Shown one piece after another: positions 44,358-52,831 of a DNA stretch of 64,000 nt; the first letter of the stretch is position 1; each line of letters starts with the position of its first letter. This DNA is from Burkholderiales bacterium (GTDB taxonomy: Bacteria; Pseudomonadota; Gammaproteobacteria; Burkholderiales; Burkholderiaceae_E). The DNA lies in assembly GCA_027487815.1 (NCBI GenBank), contig JAIYCW010000040.1, forward strand, positions 1 to 64,000, read 5' to 3'. The translations under genes and the position numbers were made by a program. The notes beneath the pieces are model-generated. The model did no database searches. It saw only the letters and a program-made list of their open reading frames with translations, and was not told the origin of the DNA.

Positions 44358-45290
44358 TTACCCCGAAAACTCCTGAATCAGCAGTTGGCGAAGCCATAGG
44401 CAGGCGGGGTCTTTATGCCGGATGGGATGCCAATACTGATGCACGCGAAACACCGGCAGGTTGACCGGATGCGGCCTGGAGGCAATGTTCAAGGTGGTGC
44501 TGGCAGCCGCAGCGAGCTTGGCAGGCACCGTAGCAATCACATCATGCTCAGCCACCATCATCATCGCTGCCAGGAAGCTGGGCATCACGATCCGGCTTGG
44601 CCGCAAAATCCCCATGGAGGTGAAGGTATCTTCAACAATATTGTGTGCGCTCCCCGCTGAATCGATTAATACATGCTCTGCTGCCACGAAGGCCTTGCGC
44701 AGTGCTGCACCGCTTAGCTTGGGAGCAAGTATTGAGTGGCCTTTGCGTGCAACCAGCAAATAGCGCTGCTCAAACAAGCGTTGCTGAAACCACTGGTCGC
44801 GCAGCTCCGGCAAAAATCCAATCGCCAGATCGACCTCGCCGCGAGCCATGGCGATCGCGGAGTCACCGCTGGAAAGCGACACTGCCTTGATCGAACAGCC
44901 CGGGGCTTGTTCCTTGAATAGCGCCAGCAGCCGAGGCAAAAATACCACCTCGCCGATGTCATTCATGCGGACCACAAATTGGCGTTTGCTTTCCAGTGGT
45001 GTGAATCCCCCGGTGTCAGAAAATGCGAGGCTGAGATTCTCGAGTGCCCCTAGCACAGCTGGTGCGAGCCGCTTGGCCACTGCGGTGGCCGACATGCCAT
45101 CGGGCGTACGAACAAAAAGCTCATCGCGACACACCCTGCGCAGCCGGGCCAGGGCATTGCTCACCGCAGATTGCGACACATCAAGCTGATCAGCCGCGCG
45201 GGTGACATTCGCAGTTTCATAGACTGCGGCAAATACCCGCAGCAAGTTGAGATCAAAATCGGCGGGCAGGCTTGCCAAGGTGTGCTCCAA
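44358..45290 (-). CDS. LysR-type regulator (NahR/NagR-like), divergent from Rieske genes
   Basis: The protein is 310 residues. Its N-terminal helix-turn-helix LNLLRVFAAVYETANVTRAADQLDVSQSAVSNALARLRR and LFVRTPDGMSATAVAKRLA are in the style of NahR/NagR and related regulators of aromatic catabolism. The effector domain includes FVVRMNDIGEVVFLPRLLALF. It is divergent from the Rieske oxygenase, with 84 bases between the starts, the classic LysR activator layout. The inducer would be the ring-hydroxylase substrate or a product; this is inference. Confidence 0.9.
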   Translation of the reverse strand: MEHTLASLPADFDLNLLRVFAAVYETANVTRAADQLDVSQSAVSNALARLRRVCRDELFVRTPDGMSATAVAKRLAPAVLGALENLSLAFSDTGGFTPLESKRQFVVRMNDIGEVVFLPRLLALFKEQAPGCSIKAVSLSSGDSAIAMARGEVDLAIGFLPELRDQWFQQRLFEQRYLLVARKGHSILAPKLSGAALRKAFVAAEHVLIDSAGSAHNIVEDTFTSMGILRPSRIVMPSFLAAMMMVAEHDVIATVPAKLAAAASTTLNIASRPHPVNLPVFRVHQYWHPIRHKDPACLWLRQLLIQEFSG

Positions 45291-45300
45291 AGGTTTTTGG

Positions 45301-45348
45301 TATTCATCGGCTTGATGCCGAAGATTTATTCATCAATATAGCTAATAT
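45301..45348. promoter_or_regulatory. Divergent LysR/Rieske promoter region with palindrome and direct repeat
   Basis: TATTCATC occurs twice (45301-45308 and 45327-45334), and TCGGC-TTGAT-GCCGA (45307-45321) is a 5-bp inverted repeat of LysR-box size. TAATAT (45343-45348) is a possible -10 for the Rieske gene, with no good -35, as expected for an activated promoter. Confidence 0.45.
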
Positions 45349-45374
45349 CGCGCCGCTTGCCTACACTGCGGGTT

Positions 45375-46610
45375 ATGAACACCACCGCCTCGCCCAGCCG
45401 GGTGCCGTACAGCACCTACACCGATCCCGAGATTTATCGCGAAGAGCTTGAGAAGATCTTCTATCGTGATCATTGGTGCTATGTCGGCCTGGAGGCTGAA
45501 GTTCCGAATCTGGGCGATTTCAAAACCACCTTTGTCGGTGAACGCTCGGTGATCATGGTGCGCAACAAGACCGGTGGCATCAGCGTCATCGAAAATCATT
45601 GTGCTCATCGTGGTGTGCGTTTTTGCCAAAAGTCGCATGGTCAGACCAAGGATTTCGTCTGCCCGTATCACCAGTGGAATTACGACCTGGAGGGCAATCT
45701 GATCGGTCTGCCTTTCCGGCGTGGCGTGAAGGTGAATGAAGGCGGCACAATCAAGATTCAGGGCGGTCAGCCCGCCGACTTCAAGATGGAAGACCATGGC
45801 CTGACCAAACTCAGGGTTGAAACCTATAACGGCTTGGTATTCGCAAGTTTCGATCATTCAGTAGAGTCATTGCAGGACTACATTGGCCCGAAGGTGTTGC
45901 CCTGGGTGAATCGGGTGTTTGATGGGCGCAAGCTCACGCTCTTGGGGTATTCGCGTCAGCGCATTCCAGGCAACTGGAAGCTCATGCAGGAAAACATCAA
46001 GGATCCGTATCACCCGGGCTTGTTGCATACCTGGTTTGTGACGTTTGGGTTGTGGCGCGCGGATCAGAAATCGCAGATGGTGATGGATGAACACTATCGC
46101 CATGCGGTGATGATTTCGCGGCGCAATGAAGGTGGTGCAGGCTCGGTCACCCAGGGCGTCACAAGCTTCAAGGCTGACATGCACTTACAGGACGATCGCG
46201 TGCTTGATGTGGTGCCCGAGGCCTGGTGGAAAGGGCCAAGCGTAACCATGATGACCTTGTTTCCGAGTGTGATTTTGCAGCAGCAAGTGAACTCGGTGTC
46301 CACCCGCCATATCGTGCCGCGCGGCCCCAATGAGTTTGATTTTGTCTGGACCCATTTTGGCTTTGAAGACGATTCCGAGGAGATGACCCGGCGTCGCTTG
46401 CGGCAGGCCAATTTGTTTGGGCCCGCGGGGTATGTATCGGCTGATGATGGTGAGGTGATCGAGATGTCACAACAAGGCTTTACTCAACATCCCGATTATC
46501 AAACCATCGCCGAGCTCGGTGGGCGGGAGGTGGGCGATACCGATCATATGGTCACCGAGACCCTGATTCGCGGTATGCATGCTTATTGGGGCAAGGTGAT
46601 GGGGCGATGA
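45375..46610 (+). CDS. Rieske non-haem iron ring-hydroxylating oxygenase, large subunit (NagG-like)
   Basis: The protein is 411 residues. The Rieske 2Fe-2S ligands are Cys-x-His in IENHCAHRGVRFC and Cys-x2-His in DFVCPYHQWNYD. The mononuclear iron site follows in NWKLMQENIKDPYHPGLLH, with the Asp that links the two centres and two His ligands. The N-terminal VPYSTYTDPEIYREELEKIF and PGDFK-like LGDFKTTFVG resemble salicylate 5-hydroxylase (NagG) and anthranilate hydroxylase types. It would use O2 and reducing power to hydroxylate an aromatic acid. The small subunit overlaps its stop (ATGA), but no ferredoxin or reductase gene is nearby. The start at 45375 matches the family. Confidence 0.9.
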   Translation: MNTTASPSRVPYSTYTDPEIYREELEKIFYRDHWCYVGLEAEVPNLGDFKTTFVGERSVIMVRNKTGGISVIENHCAHRGVRFCQKSHGQTKDFVCPYHQWNYDLEGNLIGLPFRRGVKVNEGGTIKIQGGQPADFKMEDHGLTKLRVETYNGLVFASFDHSVESLQDYIGPKVLPWVNRVFDGRKLTLLGYSRQRIPGNWKLMQENIKDPYHPGLLHTWFVTFGLWRADQKSQMVMDEHYRHAVMISRRNEGGAGSVTQGVTSFKADMHLQDDRVLDVVPEAWWKGPSVTMMTLFPSVILQQQVNSVSTRHIVPRGPNEFDFVWTHFGFEDDSEEMTRRRLRQANLFGPAGYVSADDGEVIEMSQQGFTQHPDYQTIAELGGREVGDTDHMVTETLIRGMHAYWGKVMGR

Positions 46611-47095
46611 CTGGCACAGGCAATCCCGCCAGCGCCCAGCGCTATGTTGAGTTGCAGCAGCTCTATGCCGAATATGCTGCCGCGCTGGATGAAGCTCGCT
46701 ATGTCGATTGGGCGGAGCTGTTTATCGATGAGGCCACATACAAGCTTCAGCCGCGTGAGAACTTTGATCGTGGCATGGCGCTGTGCACCTTGGCGTTTGA
46801 GAGCAAGGGCATGCTTAAGGACCGGATTTATGGCATTGAGCAGACCTTGTTTCACGCGCCTTACTATCAACGCCATGTGATCGGGCCGCTACGGATCCGG
46901 GTGCACAAAGACGGCTGGAAGGTGGAGGGCAACTATGCGGTATTTCGCACCAAGGTCGGTGGCTTGTCCGAGGTGTTTAATGTGGGCCGCTTTATCGATG
47001 AAGTGATTGAGCAGCCCGGCGGCTTGCGCTTTGCCAGCAAACATTTGGTGTTTGATTCTGAGCTGATTCCGAACTCGATTATTTATCCGCTTTAG
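46607..47095 (+). CDS. Aromatic-ring hydroxylase small (beta) subunit, NagH-like
   Basis: The protein is 162 residues of the NTF2-like cone fold used by the beta subunits of ring-hydroxylating oxygenases. It reads YVELQQLYAEYAAALDEARYVDWAELFIDEATYKLQPRENFDRG, then YGIEQTLFHAPYYQRHVIGPLRIR and SKHLVFDSELIPNSIIYPL at the C-terminus. It is structural, forming the alpha3beta3 assembly. The ATG lies in the large-subunit stop, so expression is coupled. No gene for electron transfer follows; the next genes encode redoxin-like proteins. Confidence 0.88.
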   Translation: MTGTGNPASAQRYVELQQLYAEYAAALDEARYVDWAELFIDEATYKLQPRENFDRGMALCTLAFESKGMLKDRIYGIEQTLFHAPYYQRHVIGPLRIRVHKDGWKVEGNYAVFRTKVGGLSEVFNVGRFIDEVIEQPGGLRFASKHLVFDSELIPNSIIYPL

Positions 47096-47169
47096 GCGAC
47101 GACCTGTTGGTGTAAGTCCCGCCTGCGTCACCAGACAACAGTCCTTATCTAGAGCGCTAGGCTAAATCC

Positions 47170-47559
47170 ATGTCTGCTGGTTCCCAACGTCCCGTCCTCC
47201 CATCCTCGCGTATCGCCCCGACCGTTCACGAAGTGATGGCCAAACACTTCGCCTCAACAATCGCTGAAGTAGAGCAGGCGATTGCTCGATCTCCGATAGT
47301 TGTCGTGGGCATGGCGCAAAACCCGTATCCGCGTAAAGCGCGCAAGTTGCTGGACTCGGCCGGGGTTAGATACGAGTACCTCGAATACGGCAGCTATTTT
47401 TCCGGTTGGCGCAAACGTAATGCCATCAAGATGTGGGCCGGTTGGCCGACCATGCCTTTGGTGTTTGTGAAAGGTGTGTTGATGGGTGGTGCGGATGATT
47501 TGCAGCGCGTGATCGCAAGCGGTGAGTTTCAGAAGCAGCTATCTAGCGGCGCTTCTTAG
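47170..47559 (+). CDS. Glutaredoxin-fold protein lacking all cysteines
   Basis: The protein is 129 residues. After an ~35-residue leader, it has the glutaredoxin pattern: strand VVVGMAQ, active-site position NPYPRKARKLLDSAG (a glutaredoxin would read CPYC or CGFS here), YEYLEYG, the cis-proline GWPTMPLVFVKG and the glutathione-binding-like GGADDLQRVIASGE. Both catalytic Cys are replaced (Asn and Pro), and there is no Cys anywhere in the protein. It cannot do thiol-disulfide chemistry. It may bind glutathione or a partner, or be a structural relative. No Shine-Dalgarno sequence is obvious. Its 3' end overlaps a decayed fahA copy on the other strand. Confidence 0.82.
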   Translation: MSAGSQRPVLPSSRIAPTVHEVMAKHFASTIAEVEQAIARSPIVVVGMAQNPYPRKARKLLDSAGVRYEYLEYGSYFSGWRKRNAIKMWAGWPTMPLVFVKGVLMGGADDLQRVIASGEFQKQLSSGAS

Positions 47560-47758
47560 CCACTGCGCTAGCTGCAGTTGTAAAGTTATTCGGTCTAGCC
47601 CGCGCCGAACCAGTGTGCTCACACCAGGACTTGAGGATGAGAGTGTCACTACCTCAAACTCAACGCTACGGCTTGCCTGCCCAGCATTTCGACCCGCCTA
47701 TCGAGCAAAACAGGCCGCGAAGCTGCCACGTTGCCGCGCCCACCCGGAGCTTGAATAG
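47543..47758 (-). pseudogene. Decayed 3' fragment of a fumarylacetoacetase gene
   Basis: On the minus strand, 47600-47647 encodes DTLILKSWCEHTGSAR, which aligns without gaps to [16 protein letters not shown] in the intact fahA (11 of 16 identical; about three quarters of bases identical). Further upstream, 47722-47758 resembles the fahA stretch for [11 protein letters not shown] but only with several small indels. A TGA precedes the matching part, and the frame ends at a TAG at 47543-47545 after a divergent tail. It has no start codon and is not functional as read. It looks like a duplicated or horizontally acquired fahA 3' end, about 0.7 kb from the intact gene on the same strand. Confidence 0.7.
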
Positions 47759-47844
47759 CATGGGAGGGTGATTACACCATCTCGACCAGGCAAGGCAATG
47801 CTGAAAGTTTTCGCGCAGTGTGTTTCGAGTGAGCTACCGATGTC

Positions 47845-48276
47845 ATGGGTCGTTGGCGCATGAATCCGCTAGCCGTTTTGGTGGTGATTTGTGTGGCTGT
47901 GGGTGTGTATAAACATTGGCCCACCGGCAAGTCAGCAGTTGTGGCGCTAGCTGCAGAAGAAACCCCCGGCAATTTCGTCAAGATGCCTGCAGTGCAGGGT
48001 ATGACAGCGTCGCAGGTGTTTGTGATTTCCGATCCTCATTGCCCGAGGCCATCGGGCGAGCGGGCTCGTCAGCTGGTTCAGGCGCTCAAAAGCAAAGGTA
48101 TCGATGTGGTTCACACTGGACGGCTTGAAATGGTGCCACCAGCACCAGGCAGCGTGGATCTTGACGAAGTGAATTCCACCCTGAGAGGCGAGGTTCCGAT
48201 TGTGTTTGTGAACGGCCGCGCCAAGGCGAACCCAACCCTGCACGAAGTTCTTGCTCAGTACAAACCGGCGGGGTAG
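47845..48276 (+). CDS. Membrane-anchored redoxin-like protein with a single cysteine
   Basis: The protein is 143 residues. The N-terminal span MNPLAVLVVICVAVGVYKHW anchors it, with the rest periplasmic. The domain resembles a thioredoxin/glutaredoxin fold: strand VFVISDPHCPRPSGERARQLVQALKSKG, then VPIVFVNGRAKANPTLHEVLAQY, with the cis-Pro position before IVFVNG. Only one Cys (in HCPRP) remains, with Pro where the second would be. It could act by a monothiol route or bind a ligand. ATG at 47845 or 47860 is possible. It converges with fahA, 57 bases away. I do not recognise a named family. Confidence 0.7.
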   Translation: MGRWRMNPLAVLVVICVAVGVYKHWPTGKSAVVALAAEETPGNFVKMPAVQGMTASQVFVISDPHCPRPSGERARQLVQALKSKGIDVVHTGRLEMVPPAPGSVDLDEVNSTLRGEVPIVFVNGRAKANPTLHEVLAQYKPAG

Positions 48277-48333
48277 TTTCAGGCTGGTGGTACTGATCAG
48301 GCATTGCTGACTAGGCCTGACTGATCATGCCGA

Positions 48334-49656
48334 CTATTGCGCTGCTAGCACCGTCCCCACGCACTCCCCAAATCCGATTCGCGCGGCACCAGGTTTTTCG
48401 CACCAGGCTTTGAGAATGATGGTGTCGCCATCTTCAAGGAAGGTGCGGATTTCGCCGCCTGTGAGGGCCACTGGTTTCTTGCCGCCCACGCTCAGCTCAA
48501 TAAGCGCTGCAGCCTCGGTTTCGGTGGGGCCACTTTGGGTGCCACTGCCGATCAGATCACCGGCTTGCAGATTGCATCCGCCCACGGTGTGATGGGTGAG
48601 CATTTGCGCCACTGTCCAGTATGAGTGGGAGAAGTTGGAGTGCGAAAGTCGATGCGCGCTTTGTACGGCTTGTTTCATCTGCGCGGTGTGGATCCATGAT
48701 TCGATCATGACATCGAAGCCACCCGCATCGCGATTGGCTTGCGCTTCAAGATAGGCGAGCGGTTGGGGATGGTGCGCAGGTCGGGTCCAGGCGGCGCGAA
48801 ATGGGGCGAGGGCTTCCATCGTGACGATCCAGGGCGAAATTGTGGTGGCGAAGTTTTTGCCGAGGAAGGGCCCCAGGGGTTGATACTCCCAGGCCTGAAT
48901 ATCGCGCGCCGACCAGTCATTGAGCAGACACAAACCGAACACATGCTCTTCCGCCTGGGCGAGTTCCACAGGCTGGCAGAGCGCATTGCCCTTGCCGACC
49001 CAGATGCCGATTTCGAGTTCGTAATCCATGCGTTTGCATGGACCAAATACCGGCTGGGTGGCTCCAGGGGGCATCGACTGGCCCTGCGGCCTGCGAAAGC
49101 TCTGGCCACTTACATCAATCGACGAGACGCGGCCGTGATAGCCAATCGGCATCCACTGAAAATTCGGGGTAAGCGGGTTGTCCGGGCGAAACAGTTTGCC
49201 GATGTTGCTCGCATGATGGATCGAGGTGTACATATCGGTGTAATCGCCAATGCGAGCAGGCACCCGCATTTGTGCATCGCTTTGCGGCACCAGGCACAGC
49301 GCTAACTTTGGGGCATGTGGGCTGCCGGTGCGCAGAATCTCGGAAAGCGCGGCCCGCAATGCAGACCAAGCCTCGCGCCCCATGCTCATGAAATCATTCA
49401 GCTCATTGTGGGCTGCCGCTTTGGCTGCAGCCAGCACCATCGGTTCAAACCCATCAAAGGCCCCGCTATAGATGGCAGCTTGCAAATCAAGAATTTGCTG
49501 CCCGATCGCTACACCGCCACGAAACTGACTATCGGCCTCGGTGCGCGAGCGAAACACCCCATGCGGCAGATTCTGGATGGTGAAATCGGGCGAGTCGTTG
49601 GCCGAGGTTACCCAACTGGTGAGGCTGGGGTCGTGGGTGGGGTTTAATGGAATCAT
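48334..49656 (-). CDS. fahA: Fumarylacetoacetase FahA
   Basis: FahA hydrolyses fumarylacetoacetate to fumarate and acetoacetate, the last step of tyrosine/homogentisate breakdown. The ~440-residue protein has the N-terminal SH3-like part and the catalytic domain with [16 protein letters not shown] (metal Asp and His), [14 protein letters not shown] (metal Glu pair), [19 protein letters not shown] (metal Asp) and [16 protein letters not shown]. The C-terminus [24 protein letters not shown] is complete. The start at 49656 overlaps the hmgA stop (ATGA), so the two are coupled. Maleylacetoacetate isomerase is not adjacent; the GST-like gene at 1.1 kb is too far away to assign to this step. Confidence 0.95.
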   Translation of the reverse strand: MIPLNPTHDPSLTSWVTSANDSPDFTIQNLPHGVFRSRTEADSQFRGGVAIGQQILDLQAAIYSGAFDGFEPMVLAAAKAAAHNELNDFMSMGREAWSALRAALSEILRTGSPHAPKLALCLVPQSDAQMRVPARIGDYTDMYTSIHHASNIGKLFRPDNPLTPNFQWMPIGYHGRVSSIDVSGQSFRRPQGQSMPPGATQPVFGPCKRMDYELEIGIWVGKGNALCQPVELAQAEEHVFGLCLLNDWSARDIQAWEYQPLGPFLGKNFATTISPWIVTMEALAPFRAAWTRPAHHPQPLAYLEAQANRDAGGFDVMIESWIHTAQMKQAVQSAHRLSHSNFSHSYWTVAQMLTHHTVGGCNLQAGDLIGSGTQSGPTETEAAALIELSVGGKKPVALTGGEIRTFLEDGDTIILKAWCEKPGAARIGFGECVGTVLAAQ

Positions 49657-50993
49657 GATGTGGTGAAGTGCTTTTTCAGGCCTTGCCAGCAATCCGCATA
49701 GTGGGCTTGCAAGGTGGGCGTGGTGAGCGCCCAAGGGGTGAGTCGGATCGGCAGGCGGGTTTCAAACATGAACGCCATCGTATCGCGAATATGGTGAGCC
49801 ACCGAAGTATCGGCCGCGCTGGCTTTGCTAAAGGTTTCGGCATCCGGGCCATGGCCCGTCATGCAATTGTGCAGCGAGGCGCCGCCCGGAAGAAAGCCTT
49901 CGGCCTTGGCATCATAGGCGCCATGCACCAGGCCCATGAATTCACTGGCGATGTTGCGATGAAACCAGGGCGGGCGAAATGTGTCTTGCATTGCCAGAAT
50001 TCGCGGCGGAAAGATCACAAAATCAATCGCATCCACCCCCGGGGTGTCGGTGATGGATTGCAGGACCAGAAAGATCGAAGGATCGGGATGGTCAAAGCTG
50101 ATCGAGCCAATGGTGTTGAAGCGGCGCAAGTCGTATTTATAGGGCACATGGTTGCCATGCCAGGCCACTACATCAAGCGGACTATGGCCGATGGGCGCAT
50201 CCCATAGCGCGCCCAGAAACTTCGCGGTGAGGGTGAACTCGCCCTCGCGGTCGTCATATGCGGCCACCGGGGTGAGGAAGTCGCGCGGGTTGGCCAGCCC
50301 ATTGGAGCCGATCGGGCCAAGGTCAGGCAAGCGCAAGGGGCTGCCAAAGTTTTCGCAGACATAGCCCCGGAAGAATTCGAGGGCCCCACCTTCATGCTGC
50401 AACTCCGGGCAATGCACTTGAAAGCGTACCCCGCGTGGAATCACGACGATCTCTTGCGGCTCAATGCGCAACACGCCCAGCTCGGTGCGGATCAGCAGCG
50501 TGCCTTGTTGTGGCACGATCAGCAGCTCGCCATCGGCGTTATAAAAAAAGCGCTCGGTCATGGAGCGATTGGCGCTATACACATGGATCGCGCAGCCATG
50601 CTGGTCTTGCGCCGAGCCGTTGCCGCCCATGGTGATCAAGCCCTGCACAAAGTCGGTGGGCTGGGTCGGTGCAGGCGTTGGATTCCAGCGAATTTGGCTG
50701 GGTGGAGTGGCCACGGCATCAAAGCTTGCGGCTATCAAGGGCGAAGCTGTCGGTTTGAAGGCACCGTGTACTGCTGCTGGGCGAATGCGATATACCCAGG
50801 TGCGGCGATTATCCGAGCGCGGCGCGGTAAAGGCAGTGCCGGAAAGCTGCTCGGCATACAAGCCATAGGCTACCCGCTGCGGGCTGTTGCGCCCGACAGG
50901 CAAGGCTCCGGGCAGGGCTTCGCTTGCAAATTCATTGCCAAAGCCGCTCATCATCATGGGCTCGAGCAGGGCGGCAGGGGTGGGTGCGTTCAT
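49653..50993 (-). CDS. hmgA: Homogentisate 1,2-dioxygenase HmgA
   Basis: HmgA opens the ring of homogentisate with O2 and Fe2+ to give maleylacetoacetate. The 446-residue protein begins near [18 protein letters not shown] and ends with the iron ligands His and Glu in [16 protein letters not shown] and His in [14 protein letters not shown], matching the known His/Glu/His triad. The ribosome site CGGGAGAC lies upstream of the ATG. It forms the hmgA-fahA unit divergent from an IclR regulator; no hpd or hppD gene is in the window, so homogentisate must come from elsewhere or from another ring hydroxylase. Confidence 0.96.
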   Translation of the reverse strand: MNAPTPAALLEPMMMSGFGNEFASEALPGALPVGRNSPQRVAYGLYAEQLSGTAFTAPRSDNRRTWVYRIRPAAVHGAFKPTASPLIAASFDAVATPPSQIRWNPTPAPTQPTDFVQGLITMGGNGSAQDQHGCAIHVYSANRSMTERFFYNADGELLIVPQQGTLLIRTELGVLRIEPQEIVVIPRGVRFQVHCPELQHEGGALEFFRGYVCENFGSPLRLPDLGPIGSNGLANPRDFLTPVAAYDDREGEFTLTAKFLGALWDAPIGHSPLDVVAWHGNHVPYKYDLRRFNTIGSISFDHPDPSIFLVLQSITDTPGVDAIDFVIFPPRILAMQDTFRPPWFHRNIASEFMGLVHGAYDAKAEGFLPGGASLHNCMTGHGPDAETFSKASAADTSVAHHIRDTMAFMFETRLPIRLTPWALTTPTLQAHYADCWQGLKKHFTTS

Positions 50994-51044
50994 CGGTAGT
51001 CTCCCGGCGTTGAGAGTATGAGTTTATCGCGGTATTATGTTTGG

Positions 51045-51105
51045 CGTAAAGACTTACGTAATGCGTAATTAAGGTTGTAGCTAAGGTTGTAACTAAGGAC
51101 GTGGC
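51045..51105. promoter_or_regulatory. hmgA/iclR intergenic control region: CGTAA inverted repeats and 12-bp triple repeat
   Basis: CGTAA (51045-51049), TTACG (51054-51058) and CGTAA (51064-51068) alternate as inverted repeats, giving TTACG-TAATG-CGTAA at 51054-51068. Directly after come three 12-bp tandem units, TAAGGTTGTAGC, TAAGGTTGTAAC and TAAGGACGTGGC (51070-51105). The third carries the iclR ribosome site (AAGGAC). The CGTAA set could be an operator for the IclR protein; the triple repeat could affect iclR translation. Confidence 0.5.
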
Positions 51106-51106
51106 T

Positions 51107-51868
51107 ATGCAAACAGGTGTGGAGGCGATGGAGGTGGGCGGGCGCTTGCTGCAAGTGCTGGCCGCCAACCCAACCCCGCTCATGCTCAAGGCGTTGGCGG
51201 CTCAAGCTGACATGGCTCCTGCAAAAGCGCATCGGTATCTGGTGAGCCTGCAGCGCCTGGGGCTGGTGGAGCAGCGAGCAACAGATAGCCTTTATGCGAT
51301 CGGGCCGCTCGCTTTACAACTCGGGTTGCAAGGCCTGGCACAAATTGATCCTGTGGGCCTGGCGCTTGAGCAGTTGCCTTCTTTGGTGCAAGCCAGTGGT
51401 GCGACGGTAGCGCTCGCCGTGTGGGGTAATCAAGGCCCCACCATCATTCGCTGGATTGATAACCGCGCGATGGTCTCGGCGAGCTTGCGTACAGGAGCGG
51501 TGTTGCCCGTGACTCGCTCGGCGACGGGGCGCGCGTTTTTGGCTTTTATGCCAGGGGTGGCGGACAGTGAACTGGTGAAGCAAGAGTTGGTGGCGAACCA
51601 TCGCCAGGGCGTGGAGCCAGGCAATCAAAAGCAGCTCTCAGCCCTTGCGGGCTTGAGCCGCAAGCATGGTCTGGGCCGAGTGCAGGGCGAGTTGGTGGCG
51701 GGAATTTCGAGCCTCGCGGCCCCGGTGCGGGATAGTTCAGCTCAGGTTGTGCTGGTGGCTACAGTATTGGGTCTGGCGGGCAGCTTCGATGCCCGCTGGG
51801 ATGGTGATTGCGCACAGGCGCTACGCGATTGGTGCACGCAGCTCGAAGGTCGCTTGGGATCAGCTTAA
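51107..51868 (+). CDS. IclR-family regulator next to hmgA-fahA
   Basis: The protein is 253 residues. The N-terminal winged helix reads MEVGGRLLQVLAANPTPLMLKALAAQADMAPAKAHRYLVSLQRLGLVEQ. The IclR effector domain has ALQLGLQGLAQIDPVGLALEQLP and TVALAVWGNQGPTIIRWIDN, SASLRTGAVLPVTRSATGRAFLAF. IclR proteins often control aromatic catabolism. Position and divergent layout suggest it controls hmgA-fahA. ATG at 51107 is preferred over the GTG at 51101 by its AAGGAC spacing. It is clearly paralogous to the second IclR protein at 55.8 kb. Confidence 0.9.
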   Translation: MQTGVEAMEVGGRLLQVLAANPTPLMLKALAAQADMAPAKAHRYLVSLQRLGLVEQRATDSLYAIGPLALQLGLQGLAQIDPVGLALEQLPSLVQASGATVALAVWGNQGPTIIRWIDNRAMVSASLRTGAVLPVTRSATGRAFLAFMPGVADSELVKQELVANHRQGVEPGNQKQLSALAGLSRKHGLGRVQGELVAGISSLAAPVRDSSAQVVLVATVLGLAGSFDARWDGDCAQALRDWCTQLEGRLGSA

Positions 51869-51913
51869 ACAAGTGAATAAACAGGCCTGTAAAACCGGCG
51901 CATAATTCAAGCC

Positions 51914-52831
51914 ATGGAAACGAATATGGATCTTCACCCATTGGCCGCAGCGCACCTTGCGCAACGGCAGCAGGCTGGCGAGCAGCCCTTTCATCATCTG
52001 ACGCCAAGTTCGCTGCGAGCGCAAAGCGAGCGCTTGGCCTTGGCCCTGGCGCCATCAGTGCCCGGAGTGGCCAGTGTGCATGCGCTGACTCTAGCCACCG
52101 CTCAAGGGCCGCTTGGCGTGCGGGTTTACCGCCCAAATCACGAGCCAGGCCTGCCGCTGCTGATCATGTACCACGGCGGCGGTTGGGTGATGGGCACCCT
52201 AAGCACGTACGATGCGTTTTGTCGTCAGCTTTGTCTGGCAACAGGGTGTGTAGTGGTCTCGGCAGATTATCGCAAGGCACCCGAGTTTCGCTACCCGACA
52301 GCGGCGCACGATGCTTATGCGGTGATGGTGGCAGTTGTGGCGCATGCTGCGCAATGGGGAGCTGATGCGAGTCGCGTAGCAGTGGGTGGGACGAGTGCTG
52401 GTGCGAATCTCGCCGCTGTGGTGGCGCTGATGGCGCGGGATCGGCAGGGCCCCAAGCTCAGTGCCCAGGTGCTGATCGTGCCGGTAACGGATGCGAGATG
52501 TGCAAGCCCATCATTTGCCGAGAATGCTTATGCCCCGGTGCTGCCTGCTGCTTCGATGCGCTGGTTTTGGGAACAGTATCTGCCCCATGCCGATGCCGGA
52601 CTCGAAGCTTATGCTTCGCCTCTGCATGCTGATCTGGCCGGACTGCCGGATGCGATTATTCTGGCGGCCCAGTATGATCCTTTGCGCGATGAAGCGATGG
52701 CTTATGCGCAGGCCTTGCAGGATGCAGGCGTGACCGTGGAAGCCCAGGTGTATGAGGGCATGATCCATTCTTTCCTCGGGCCGCGGGCGATGGCCGATAT
52801 CGCCACTTTTTTGGGCGATAGTTTGCGCTAA
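51914..52831 (+). CDS. Alpha/beta-hydrolase, hormone-sensitive lipase type
   Basis: This is a 305-residue esterase/lipase of the HSL family. The oxyanion HGGG is in MYHGGGWVMG, the nucleophilic Ser in AVGGTSAGANLAAVV, the Asp in AAQYDPLRDEAMAYA and the His in EGMIHSFLGP. It lacks a signal peptide and is probably cytoplasmic. Ester hydrolysis of an aromatic or fatty acid ester is possible; the substrate is unknown. It follows the IclR gene by 45 bases on the same strand and converges with the DUF2783 gene (four-base overlap of stops). Confidence 0.9.
   Translation: METNMDLHPLAAAHLAQRQQAGEQPFHHLTPSSLRAQSERLALALAPSVPGVASVHALTLATAQGPLGVRVYRPNHEPGLPLLIMYHGGGWVMGTLSTYDAFCRQLCLATGCVVVSADYRKAPEFRYPTAAHDAYAVMVAVVAHAAQWGADASRVAVGGTSAGANLAAVVALMARDRQGPKLSAQVLIVPVTDARCASPSFAENAYAPVLPAASMRWFWEQYLPHADAGLEAYASPLHADLAGLPDAIILAAQYDPLRDEAMAYAQALQDAGVTVEAQVYEGMIHSFLGPRAMADIATFLGDSLR

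Noticed and set aside
47522-47758. 78-codon plus-strand reading frame after the glutaredoxin-like gene
   Set aside because: It is antisense to the fahA relic, lacks a ribosome site and has no recognisable domain.
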